Shown: positions 27,716 through 36,585 of the stretch, piece by piece | Position numbering within the stretch: position 1 is the first letter of the stretch | How the letters are laid out: every line of letters begins with the position of its first letter | From: RECH01 sp964431105 | Lineage (GTDB): Bacteria; Cyanobacteriota; Cyanobacteriia; RECH01 | DNA length: 64,000 bases | Reading direction: 5' to 3' | NCBI GenBank assembly: GCA_964431105.1 | Contig: CAYSIR010000001.1 | Span: 7,982 to 71,981 of the forward strand | Made by a program: the position numbers and the translations under genes | Notes under the pieces: model-generated | Databases searched by the model: none | Told to the model about the DNA's origin: nothing | What the model saw: the letters and a program-made list of their open reading frames with translations, nothing else

Positions 27716-28077
27716 AAATTCCAATCCTTTTCAATGCCTACAATTCTGAATCCCTAGGATAGGCGATCGGGTAGTGGTATTCATGTAATGATTTTTGGTG
27801 GTATAGGTGTCGCCCACACCACCAAAAATCATTACCGACAGAGGACTACCGGCGATCGCGCGATCGCATCATCGCCCGCTTACCGAACCTGTTTGCCAAA
27901 CCAGTTTACAGAATTCGTCTGCCAAACCCGTTGGCTAAACCAATTCGCCATTGCATCCGGTAGGTCAACACCGACGACTGCGCCCTTTCGATACTACGTC
28001 GTTTTAGGTAACAATACTCCTGTCTTTGTTGGGTTCTCCAACCCTTCTCCAACCCTACGCTCTTGGGTGGCTGTTGC
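27716..28077. other. Divergent intergenic region with repeat B
   Basis: Between the divergent cysC and rarA-like genes. It holds repeat B copy 1 and an imperfect repetition of TTTGCCAAACCAGTT-like sequence at about 27890-27945. No gene seen. Confidence 0.5.
27770..27850 (+). repeat. Repeat family B, copy 1
   Basis: 81 bp: GGTAGTGGTATTCATGTAAT, then a long imperfect palindrome (ATGATTTTTGGTGGTATAGG paired with CCACACCACCAAAAATCAT), then a right end GAGGACTACC. The terminal GGTAGT/ACTACC are inverted repeats. As RNA it would form a stem of about 18 bp. Confidence 0.8.
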
Positions 28078-30291
28078 ATGACACTTTTTGACCAGCATCG
28101 CCAAGTTCTCATTGCCAGTGAAGCGCCGTTAGCGGCTCGGATGCGGCCGCGCACGCTGGATGAATTTGTCGGGCAAGATGCGATCGTGGGGCCAGGGCGC
28201 TTGTTGCGGCGGGCGATTGAGGCCGATCAACTGTCTTCGCTGATTTTTTTTGGGCCGCCCGGCACGGGAAAAACAACGCTGGCGCAGATTGTGGCTAATA
28301 CGACCCGGGCCCAATTTATTCCGCTGAATGCGGTGCTGTCAGGCGTGAAAGACATTCGAGAGGCGATCGCCCTAGCCCAAGAGCGGCGAGGAATGTACAG
28401 TCAGCGCACCATTTTGTTTGTGGATGAGGTGCATCGCTTCAACAAATCCCAGCAAGACGCGCTGCTGCCCTGGGTGGAAAACGGCACCGTAATTTTGATT
28501 GGCGCAACCACTGAAAATCCCTACTTCGAGGTCAACAAAGCCCTAGTCAGCCGATCGCGGGTATTTCAGCTCAAACCCTTGACTGATGATAATTTGCAGC
28601 AAGTTGTGGAGCAGGCATTGACCGATAGAGAACGGGGCTATGGCGATCGCACCGTCAAACTATTGCCCGATGCCCTCGATCATTTAATTAACGTCGCCAA
28701 TGGCGATGCGCGGGCCCTTCTGAATGCCCTAGAACTGGGGGTGGAAACCACCGCCGCCGATGACCAAGGGGCGATCGTCATCTCCCTGGACGTTGCCGAA
28801 GAATCCATCCAGCAGCGGGCAGTGCTGTACGACAAGGAAGGGGATGCCCATTTTGATACGATCAGCGCCTTCATTAAAAGCGTGCGCGGCTCAGACCCCG
28901 ATGCCGCACTGTATTGGCTGGCGCGAATGGTCTATGCCGGGGAAGATCCACGGTTCATTTTTCGGCGATTGCTGGTGTTGGCTAGTGAGGATGTGGGCTT
29001 GGCAGACCCCAATGCGATCGCGGTTGTCCATGCCTGTGCCCAAGCCTTCGATCGCGTCGGTCTGCCGGAAGGCCGCTATCCCCTAGCCCACGCGACCCTA
29101 TATCTCGCCACCGTGCCCAAGTCTAACAGCGTCATGGGCTTTTTTGATGCCTTGGCAGCCGTTGAACAAGAACGCGAAGACGAGATTCCCAATCCACTGC
29201 GGGACAGCAACCGCGACAAACACAGCTTTGGGCATGGCGCGGGCTACCTCTATCCCCACGCCTACCGCGACCATTGGGTAGAGCAACAGTACCTACCCAC
29301 CAGTCTCCAAGGTCAGGTATTTTATCAGCCATCCAATCAGGGCTATGAAAACCAGATTCAGCATCGGGTAGCGCGGCGACGGGAGGCGCAACTCGCCGCC
29401 ATGCTGGATGGGGGACAGGCCTTGCCAGAAGTGTTGACCTTCAGTACGGCGGATTCGGCGGTCGATCGCTGGCTGCAGCGCACCCTCAGCCAAGCCGGAG
29501 AACAAGTCGCCACCGTGCGCGATCGCATTTTTGAACTGGCCGCCCCCCAACGGCATCATGTCGTAATTGACCTGAATGCAGGCAGTGGATTATTAACCTG
29601 GGAAGCGGTGCGGCAGGTTCCCGAAGGCGGCGTGTATGCCTGTGTGGCCCAGTCCGCCGATTCCGAAGCACTGCAGGAACAAGCGGCCCGGTTGCCCGAA
29701 TTGATGCGGCCGGTGATCATTCCCGGCGATGCACAAACCCTACCGGACTGGCGGCGCAACCATGCCCCCACGTTACAAGCCGATCGCCTGATTGGGCGCA
29801 CTGTATTGATGGCACGGGCGAACAAAGGCGCACTCTTGCGATCGCTGCGATCCTGTCTGCGACCAGACGGTCGGTTGGTATTAGCAGAACCCATCCCCCG
29901 ACAAACCCAGCGGCTGTATGCACTCCTAGATGCCACAGAGTTGCCCAAATCGCTGTACGCTAAACTCATCCACGCCGAAGATGCAATTTATACCAGCACC
30001 GATGACCCGATGGTAAACTGGGATGCCGACACGCTGCGATCGCTCTTTGCCGAAGCTGGGTACACCGCTACGATTGAGGTGATCACTGTACAAACCCGCC
30101 TACGCATTACCCCAGCGCTGCTCGATCGCTGGTTCCAGCCGGGTCAAATGCGACCGAGCTACGGCGACCATTTGGGGCGATCGCTCCCCCACTCTCAGAT
30201 TGAACGTATCCGGTCGGTCTTTTCTCAGCAATTGCGACATCAAACCGTACACTGGATAGGAGCGATCGCCCATATCAACGCCCGAAAATAG
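28078..30291 (+). CDS. rarA: RarA/MgsA-type AAA+ ATPase fused to a SAM-methyltransferase-like domain
   Basis: 737 residues. Residues 1-430 match replication-associated recombination protein A (MgsA, WRNIP1 family), a clamp-loader-like ATPase that acts at stalled forks: Walker A GPPGTGKTT (Lys65), Walker B LFVDEVHRFN, sensor GATTENPYFEVN, and the C-terminal RarA block ending in GYLYPH..YLP. Residues about 470-735 are an extra domain with a class I methyltransferase motif I (VIDLNAGSGLLTW, residues 496-508) and a following helix rich in Ala/Glu. Ordinary bacterial RarA is about 430-450 residues, so this is a fusion. I recall similar long forms in other cyanobacteria. The methyl acceptor is unknown. 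ATG at 28078 chosen; an upstream TTG adds five residues only. Confidence 0.9.
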   Translation: MTLFDQHRQVLIASEAPLAARMRPRTLDEFVGQDAIVGPGRLLRRAIEADQLSSLIFFGPPGTGKTTLAQIVANTTRAQFIPLNAVLSGVKDIREAIALAQERRGMYSQRTILFVDEVHRFNKSQQDALLPWVENGTVILIGATTENPYFEVNKALVSRSRVFQLKPLTDDNLQQVVEQALTDRERGYGDRTVKLLPDALDHLINVANGDARALLNALELGVETTAADDQGAIVISLDVAEESIQQRAVLYDKEGDAHFDTISAFIKSVRGSDPDAALYWLARMVYAGEDPRFIFRRLLVLASEDVGLADPNAIAVVHACAQAFDRVGLPEGRYPLAHATLYLATVPKSNSVMGFFDALAAVEQEREDEIPNPLRDSNRDKHSFGHGAGYLYPHAYRDHWVEQQYLPTSLQGQVFYQPSNQGYENQIQHRVARRREAQLAAMLDGGQALPEVLTFSTADSAVDRWLQRTLSQAGEQVATVRDRIFELAAPQRHHVVIDLNAGSGLLTWEAVRQVPEGGVYACVAQSADSEALQEQAARLPELMRPVIIPGDAQTLPDWRRNHAPTLQADRLIGRTVLMARANKGALLRSLRSCLRPDGRLVLAEPIPRQTQRLYALLDATELPKSLYAKLIHAEDAIYTSTDDPMVNWDADTLRSLFAEAGYTATIEVITVQTRLRITPALLDRWFQPGQMRPSYGDHLGRSLPHSQIERIRSVFSQQLRHQTVHWIGAIAHINARK

Positions 30292-30422
30292 CTGCAAGTC
30301 TACCACCAGGCAGATGACATCTATTAGCAAATTTCCTAAGTTTAATGACTAGATTCATTAAAACAGACTAGAACAAACGCCTTTATCTCACAAACTTACT
30401 TATCTATAGCGTAACCATATCT

Positions 30423-32666
30423 ATGACTGCAACGATCGCCCCTGACCAAGTTTCTCGTATTATTGAAAACCGTCATCAAAACCCATTTGAAGTGCTGGGT
30501 TCCCATCGAATTGAGAGCGGTGATAAGCCACACTGGGTTATTCGTGCTTATCTACCTGATGCTGATGCCGCCTGGATTATTCGCCCGCAAGAACGCCAAG
30601 AATATCCGATGCAGGCGACGCATCATCCCCACTTCTTTGAATGCGAATTAGACGGTGATGAATGCAAAAATTATCAAATTCGGGTTAAATCTGGCGACCA
30701 TGAGCAGGTCATGTACGACCCCTATGCATTCAAATCACCCCTGATTACTGATTTTGACATCCATCTATTTGGTGAGGGCAATCACCATCGTATCTATGAA
30801 AAGATGGGCGCACACCTTGTCAAAATTGACGGCATTGGTGGGGTATATTTTGCCGTATGGGCCCCAAATGCTCGTAGCGTTTCTGTCGTTGGGACATTTA
30901 ACCAATGGGACGGACGCAAGCATCAAATGCGGATGATTGGCGGCGGCATTTGGGATTTATTTATCCCAGATTTACAAGCAGGTGAGATTTACAAATATGA
31001 AATTAAAAATCCAGAAGGACATATTTATCTAAAATCAGATCCCTATGGAATGCAGCAGGAGGTGCGTCCTCAAACAGCATCCATTGTCAATAATTTAACC
31101 TACCATTGGGCTGATGAAACATGGATGGAGCAGCGCCGTCATGCTGACCCCCAGGAACAGCCCATTTCCGTTTATGAAGTCCACCTCGGTTCTTGGCTGC
31201 ACGATAGCATGGCGAATCCTCCCAAGTCAGGAACGGCGGTGCAAGTTAGTCAAAAACCGGATGCGCGTTTCTTAACGTATCGAGAACTGAGCGATCGCCT
31301 GATTCCCTACGTCAAAGATCTCGGCTACACTCACATTGAGGTGCTGCCAGTCGCTGAACATCCCTTCGACGGTTCTTGGGGCTATCAGGTTGCAGGATAT
31401 TTTGCGCCGACGTCCCGTTACGGCACGCCGCAAGATTTTATGTACTTTGTTGATCAATGCCACCAAAATGGCATTGGGGTTCTGGTAGACTGGGTTCCTG
31501 GTCATTTCCCGAAAGATAGCCATGGCTTAGCTTTTTTTGATGGAACCCATCTTTATGAACATGCTGACCCACGCAAAGGAGAACACAAGGAATGGGGTAC
31601 GTTAGTTTTTAACTATGCCCGCAACGAGGTCAAAAATTTTCTAATCTCCAATGCGCTGTTCTGGTTTGATAAATATCATATTGACGGTATTCGAGTCGAT
31701 GCAGTCGCATCAATGCTGTATCTTGACTACGATCGCAAGCAGGGGGAATGGGTTCCTAACCGATTTGGCGGCAATGAAAATCTGGATGCCGTTGATTTTC
31801 TTCGTGAATTAAATTATCTAATCTTTGGATACTATCCCGGCATTCTATCCATCGCAGAAGAGTCAACCTCCTGGGCAAATGTGTCTCGTCCGACCTATGT
31901 TGGCGGTCTAGGCTTTAGCTTTAAGTGGAATATGGGATGGATGCACGATATGCTAGATTATTTTAGCAACGATCCAATCTGCCGCCGCTATCACCAAAAT
32001 AATATTACTTTCAGTATCTGGTATGCCTTCAGCGAGAACTTTATGCTAGCCTTATCTCATGATGAGGTAGTCCACGGCAAAGGTAATTTATACAGCAAAA
32101 TGCCGGGTAACGATTGGCAAAAGATGGCTAATCTGCGATCGCTGTATGCTTATATGTTTACCCATCCCGGTAAGAAAACCCTGTTCATGGGAATGGAGTT
32201 CGGGCAACCCACCGAATGGAATGCTTGGCTAGACCTGGATTGGGGCTTGCTAACTCAAGAACCGCACCGCCAGCTCAAAGATTTTATCAAAGACTTGAAT
32301 CACCTTTATCGCCAAGAGCCAGCGCTCTATACTGAAGACTTTTCAGCGGATGGCTTTGAGTGGATTGACTGCAACGATTCTGATAATAGCGTTGTGTCAT
32401 TTATTCGCAAAGATAAGCATTCTGATGACTTCATCGTTACAGTGTGCAACTTTCTGCCGAAACCCTGCTATGACTACTGGATTGGCGTTCCCCAACCAGG
32501 GTACTACCGCGAACTGCTGAATAGTGATGCGATCGCTTATGGCGGTAGCGGTGTAGGTAATGGCGGCGGACAACAGACCCACGAATGGGATAACCCACGC
32601 TGGTCCCATGCGCTCAGCCTGACCCTGCCCCCGCTGAGCGTCACCATATTGAAGCTTGACCGCTAG
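30423..32666 (+). CDS. glgB: 1,4-alpha-glucan branching enzyme
   Basis: GlgB makes the alpha-1,6 branches of glycogen. The 747-residue protein has an N-terminal extension domain, a CBM48 domain (about 110-210, VYFAVWAPNARSVSVVG), and a GH13 barrel with all conserved regions: DWVPGHFP, GIRVDAVASM (nucleophile Asp426), SIAEEST (acid/base Glu479) and LSHDEVVHGK (Asp547). The length is normal for the N-extended cyanobacterial form. The gghA-like gene follows 119 bases later in the same direction, so both may be co-expressed. Confidence 0.97.
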   Translation: MTATIAPDQVSRIIENRHQNPFEVLGSHRIESGDKPHWVIRAYLPDADAAWIIRPQERQEYPMQATHHPHFFECELDGDECKNYQIRVKSGDHEQVMYDPYAFKSPLITDFDIHLFGEGNHHRIYEKMGAHLVKIDGIGGVYFAVWAPNARSVSVVGTFNQWDGRKHQMRMIGGGIWDLFIPDLQAGEIYKYEIKNPEGHIYLKSDPYGMQQEVRPQTASIVNNLTYHWADETWMEQRRHADPQEQPISVYEVHLGSWLHDSMANPPKSGTAVQVSQKPDARFLTYRELSDRLIPYVKDLGYTHIEVLPVAEHPFDGSWGYQVAGYFAPTSRYGTPQDFMYFVDQCHQNGIGVLVDWVPGHFPKDSHGLAFFDGTHLYEHADPRKGEHKEWGTLVFNYARNEVKNFLISNALFWFDKYHIDGIRVDAVASMLYLDYDRKQGEWVPNRFGGNENLDAVDFLRELNYLIFGYYPGILSIAEESTSWANVSRPTYVGGLGFSFKWNMGWMHDMLDYFSNDPICRRYHQNNITFSIWYAFSENFMLALSHDEVVHGKGNLYSKMPGNDWQKMANLRSLYAYMFTHPGKKTLFMGMEFGQPTEWNAWLDLDWGLLTQEPHRQLKDFIKDLNHLYRQEPALYTEDFSADGFEWIDCNDSDNSVVSFIRKDKHSDDFIVTVCNFLPKPCYDYWIGVPQPGYYRELLNSDAIAYGGSGVGNGGGQQTHEWDNPRWSHALSLTLPPLSVTILKLDR

Positions 32667-32785
32667 CCAGACTCTCCGGGTTAACTGGATGAACACAATT
32701 GCTACAGGTAATGGGCAAACTGCGATACTCTGCCCACTGTCTTGCCTCAGGTGAGGAACACATCAGGTAAAGGAAGACGAGTTTT

Positions 32786-35314
32786 ATGGTTTCAACTCCC
32801 GTTTCTCAGGTTTATCTTAGTGAACAGGAAACTCAGCAGTTGGTTGAATGGGCTGAATCAATTGAGCAGTCAGATCTGACATTTCTAGAGAAAGCCCAAC
32901 AGATTGCCACCCGGCTAGGAGCGCATTACCGCGCCGATGGACTGACTGAAATTGGCTTTTGGACTCCTGAACTGGGAGCCGATATGATTCAGCCCAAAAA
33001 TATTTATCTCGAAATTTTTACTCTCAAGAAAGCGATCGCCCCAACTCGTTCATCCCAAACAGTCATTTTCCGGCGAGACTACATTTACCTGGAAAAGCAC
33101 GGTGAATATTTCTGGGGTGTAGTATCTGGCATGAAGCCGGGTACCCAAGACCAGTTCGGCTCCTTCTACTGGTTGCGCTACCTGGACATTGAAACCAACC
33201 AGGTTCGGACGATCGGGGATTGCCTAGCCTATTCCTTACCCTATGGCGTTTATGCCCCAGCCGAACTCTACGATGTCGATCGCCTCCAGCGCGATCGCAC
33301 GGATCTTGATTATTTTACCCAAGGCGAAGCGCAAGATGACGGCAGCATTCGCGTCCGCCCACCGCGCAATATCTTGCAACTGCACGTCAACACCGCCTCT
33401 CCCAATAGCTACATCAGTGGACTGACCGAGGTCTATCAGCGCATTGCCAAAAAGCTGACTGCTCAAGAAGCACTCACCCCCGCCGAGCGGAACTTCATCG
33501 GATACGATGCGGTACAGCTACTCCCCATTGAGCCAACCGTCGAATATCGCGGTCGCCACGATGCCGGACAAGGATTTTTTATCTTCAATGAAGATGACCT
33601 CGACGAAATGAACCCTGACACTGAAGAAATTGAACAGGAACCCGGCGACATCAAAGTTACCCTAAAGAAACCCGACACTCAAAATTGGGGATATGATATT
33701 GTTATTTTTGGCTGTTCTGCCACCAATCCCTCCGTTCTAGAAACCCTCCGTCCGGATGAACTCGTCGAGTTTATTGCGACCCTGCATAACTTCCCAACTG
33801 GCCCTATTCAAGTTATCTACGACATTGTGTATGGTCATGCCGACAACCAAGCGATCGATCTGCTTAACGGGCGCTTCTTGAAAGGCCCAAATATGTATGG
33901 TCAGGACGTGAACCACCAAAACCCCACCGTTCGTGCCATTCTTCTGGAAATGCAGCGACGGAAAAATAATACGGGTGTAGACGGTGTCCGTGTAGACGGT
34001 GCCCAAGACTTTAAATTCTTTAATCCTTTATCTGGTCGTGTCGAATATGATGATCAGTATCTCAGCGCTATGGCGGAGGTTGAGCAGCAAATTGGCTCTG
34101 CTACCCGTCACCTGTACGCTATTTATGAAGACGGTCGCCCTTGGCCATCGGAAGGATGGGAAGAAGTCTCTACCTACCGTGACATTGTTGAGTTTAAGCC
34201 TGATGCTTTTCAGTGGGGCCCGCTGATTTTCGCCCACAATACCCCTAGCATTTGCAGCTTTTGGGATAAGAAATGGCGGCGCGTTTCAGAACAGATGCGC
34301 ATGGGTGAATGTTGGATTACAGGCTGCGGCAACCACGATACGCTACGACGCGGCACGCAGGTTGATCCGGAGTTGGAAATTAATTGGAACCTAGGTAAGA
34401 TTTTACCAGAGGTGCTGAATCGTGCCTATGATAACCCTGCCATTTCCCTAATGACCTACGGGTTTAGCCCTGGGCTGCCAATGGATTTTATTAACTGTAC
34501 GATGCGGGCCCCGTGGGGATTTCTGCGAAATACTGACGATCGCTACGGTGTAAAAGTGGTGTCAGAAGAGGCGGGCGGCTTTCTGGATTGGCAAATTATT
34601 CCAGAAACCTATGATTGGCCAGAACTGTTTCCTCGGGTAAAGAGGATGGGCTTTGGTCAGTTGGCTGAGCTACGTCAGTTTGTGCGCGGATTGTGTGATG
34701 CGATTGACGAAACGAACTATGATTTAGACGAAGTTGCCCACCTCTGCCAGCGATTTCTCGGACAGAGCGCTGATTCAGACGATGTGAAGGCCGAAGCCAA
34801 AACCCGCAAATCAGCCATGGAACTGCAAAAGCTGAATATCCCAGGTAAGTCTCAAATTTTATCTGAGTTGGATGTTGGTAAGCTAAAGGAGTTTGCCCAA
34901 GCATTTATGGAAGATGCCCATGAAATGTGCAACGTTTGGCTGCAAGAATCTGTGCTAGATGAATCGCAAACTCAGTTTAACCTAGCCCTACGCCGCTTCC
35001 GCCATGCTAATCCTTGGCTACAGAAAAACCTTGAGGGTAGCGATCGCTTCAACCGAATTCACAATGAGCAGCACACCCTCTTCTATGGACTGCGGGACGA
35101 ACCTGATGCTGAAACGCCCCATCAAATTGCAATGGTCGTCAATATGGGCGGCGATCCGGCAACTGTGACGCTGGGCGATTGGCTACAGATTGACATTGAA
35201 AATTGGCGCGTGGCGATCGCTTCCCCAACACTTTCTATTGACGACGGGAAAGATGCACTGCGATCGTTTGAGCTGAGCGATAGTCAGGGAGTCTTGCTGG
35301 AGAAGATCGGGTAA
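32786..35314 (+). CDS. gghA: GH13-related glucosylglycerol hydrolase (GghA-like)
   Basis: An 842-residue cytoplasmic protein that I recognise as the family of Synechocystis GghA, which hydrolyses the compatible solute glucosylglycerol after salt stress is relieved. Barrel motifs of GH13 type are visible: GVRVDGAQDF (probable nucleophile Asp404), YAIYEDGRP (probable acid/base Glu448) and GCGNHDT (Asp518). The large N- and C-terminal parts are unlike amylases. An AGGAAGA-type site precedes the ATG. It is the second gene after glgB. If the assignment is right, the host makes or takes up glucosylglycerol. The alternative is a related glycosidase with another substrate. Confidence 0.72.
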   Translation: MVSTPVSQVYLSEQETQQLVEWAESIEQSDLTFLEKAQQIATRLGAHYRADGLTEIGFWTPELGADMIQPKNIYLEIFTLKKAIAPTRSSQTVIFRRDYIYLEKHGEYFWGVVSGMKPGTQDQFGSFYWLRYLDIETNQVRTIGDCLAYSLPYGVYAPAELYDVDRLQRDRTDLDYFTQGEAQDDGSIRVRPPRNILQLHVNTASPNSYISGLTEVYQRIAKKLTAQEALTPAERNFIGYDAVQLLPIEPTVEYRGRHDAGQGFFIFNEDDLDEMNPDTEEIEQEPGDIKVTLKKPDTQNWGYDIVIFGCSATNPSVLETLRPDELVEFIATLHNFPTGPIQVIYDIVYGHADNQAIDLLNGRFLKGPNMYGQDVNHQNPTVRAILLEMQRRKNNTGVDGVRVDGAQDFKFFNPLSGRVEYDDQYLSAMAEVEQQIGSATRHLYAIYEDGRPWPSEGWEEVSTYRDIVEFKPDAFQWGPLIFAHNTPSICSFWDKKWRRVSEQMRMGECWITGCGNHDTLRRGTQVDPELEINWNLGKILPEVLNRAYDNPAISLMTYGFSPGLPMDFINCTMRAPWGFLRNTDDRYGVKVVSEEAGGFLDWQIIPETYDWPELFPRVKRMGFGQLAELRQFVRGLCDAIDETNYDLDEVAHLCQRFLGQSADSDDVKAEAKTRKSAMELQKLNIPGKSQILSELDVGKLKEFAQAFMEDAHEMCNVWLQESVLDESQTQFNLALRRFRHANPWLQKNLEGSDRFNRIHNEQHTLFYGLRDEPDAETPHQIAMVVNMGGDPATVTLGDWLQIDIENWRVAIASPTLSIDDGKDALRSFELSDSQGVLLEKIG

Positions 35315-35420
35315 CAGCAAGAACGAAAGTAGGGGCTGCCGAAAAAGCAAGAATTCAGCTATGTCAAGGGTTACAGGCTGTTTTCTAGGAAAATAGTGCA
35401 AGGCAGAAATCACTGAAAAT

Positions 35421-36029
35421 ATGGATTTATCGTTTGAGGAATGCGCAAAACTTATTGCAGCAGAGCATCATCAGGAACCACACCGCAGTTACGAAATTAG
35501 AGGACACGTCAGTCAATCGGCAATTAACGAAATCAATCGGCAAGTTTCAAGATTTGAGCAGTCAGTCGATCTGAAAGCACAGAGACCATCTTTCCAGGAA
35601 ATGATAGACAATGTTTTAAGAGCTTGCCGAGACGATGATTTAATGCCCAGGACTGTCAAAGCTGATTTGTACATTGTATCTAACAATGATCTTAGCTTGT
35701 TCTTTGAGATTAAGGGATTAAAACCCAACAAAGGGCAGTGCTTGGGAATCTTTGAGAGACTGCTTAGATTTTATCTTTTAGCGACAAATCCACATAATTC
35801 AAAAGCCTATTACGCAATGGCATATAATCCTTATAGTTACGAGCGTTCAGACTATAAGTGGTCAGTTTCAAAACAATATACTCCCTTCGATGATGCTGTT
35901 CTCATCGGACACGAATTCTGGACATTGATTGGGGGAGAAGAAGCATACTCTGAACTTTTGGAAATATATCAAGAAGTTGGTCGTGAGAAGAGTAAATATA
36001 TTCTTGATACTTTAGCATTTGACTTCTAA
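35421..36029 (+). CDS. TdeIII-family type II restriction endonuclease, no adjacent methyltransferase
   Basis: A 202-residue protein. The catalytic PD-(D/E)xK-type core is KADLY (Asp82) followed by FFEIKG (Glu96, Lys98), then KPNKGQ. The later segments AYNPYSYERSDYKWS and EFWTLIGGEEAYSELL match the TdeIII/MjaII family as I remember it, whose characterised members cut GGNCC. All catalytic residues are intact. Such enzymes normally sit beside a cytosine methyltransferase, but the next gene is not one. Base composition is AT-richer than the neighbours and no HIP1 octamer occurs in it, both signs of recent transfer. Confidence 0.78.
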   Translation: MDLSFEECAKLIAAEHHQEPHRSYEIRGHVSQSAINEINRQVSRFEQSVDLKAQRPSFQEMIDNVLRACRDDDLMPRTVKADLYIVSNNDLSLFFEIKGLKPNKGQCLGIFERLLRFYLLATNPHNSKAYYAMAYNPYSYERSDYKWSVSKQYTPFDDAVLIGHEFWTLIGGEEAYSELLEIYQEVGREKSKYILDTLAFDF

Positions 36030-36040
36030 AGATAAGACTA

Positions 36041-36544
36041 ATGAAAGACACTGATTTTATGAATGGTCAATGTTTCAACTTCGCATACGCTATCTGCGAA
36101 ACATTGCGTGATCAAGCCTGCTACAGTAATGTTGCTATCAATCTAGTCTTAATTGTAGGTGAACGATTTTATCTTCACGAGCCTGAAACCGTTTGTATTC
36201 ACTGCTTTGCGCAAGTAAGCCAAGCAAAAGACAACAAGGTTTTTTTGATTGACGCACAAGGAATTCATGATGGGAGTTACATAGAGGATATATCTGAACA
36301 TTGGCAGGCCATAGAGTATGAGATTCATGGATATCTCGGCGAAGTAGAGTTTTTTGAATATGACTTCAACGTACAAGAAGATATCGAATCTTATTGGCAA
36401 GAACTATCATTAGCTGGAGCTTTCAAAGACCTGCGAATTATTGAGGCCGCTGCAGATATTGTTCGATCTCAAGAAGAATTTTACCTTAGTTTGTGTGTTG
36501 GTGGCAACAACCGTCAAACTAGAATGGCACTTGAATCAATATGA
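36041..36544 (+). CDS. Unknown protein with Cys/His/Asp papain-like pattern
   Basis: A 167-residue cytoplasmic protein that starts 11 bases after the TdeIII-like gene, so the two form an operon. I know no family. It has Cys11 in NGQCFNFA, His54 in CIHCFAQV and Asp71 in VFLIDAQG, followed by GSYIEDISEHW. This order and spacing resemble small papain-fold (NlpC/P60 or transglutaminase-like) proteins found in phages and toxin modules. No membrane segment is present. Like its partner it has no HIP1 site and low GC. It could be a regulator, inhibitor or effector of the endonuclease; that is inference from position only. Confidence 0.7.
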   Translation: MKDTDFMNGQCFNFAYAICETLRDQACYSNVAINLVLIVGERFYLHEPETVCIHCFAQVSQAKDNKVFLIDAQGIHDGSYIEDISEHWQAIEYEIHGYLGEVEFFEYDFNVQEDIESYWQELSLAGAFKDLRIIEAAADIVRSQEEFYLSLCVGGNNRQTRMALESI

Positions 36545-36585
36545 ATTTCATCAGGATCATAATTCACATTAGACGTGACTGGATG

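Noticed and set aside
27788..28081. A 97-codon plus-strand frame before the RarA gene
   Set aside because: It starts inside repeat B and overlaps the true start of the RarA gene.
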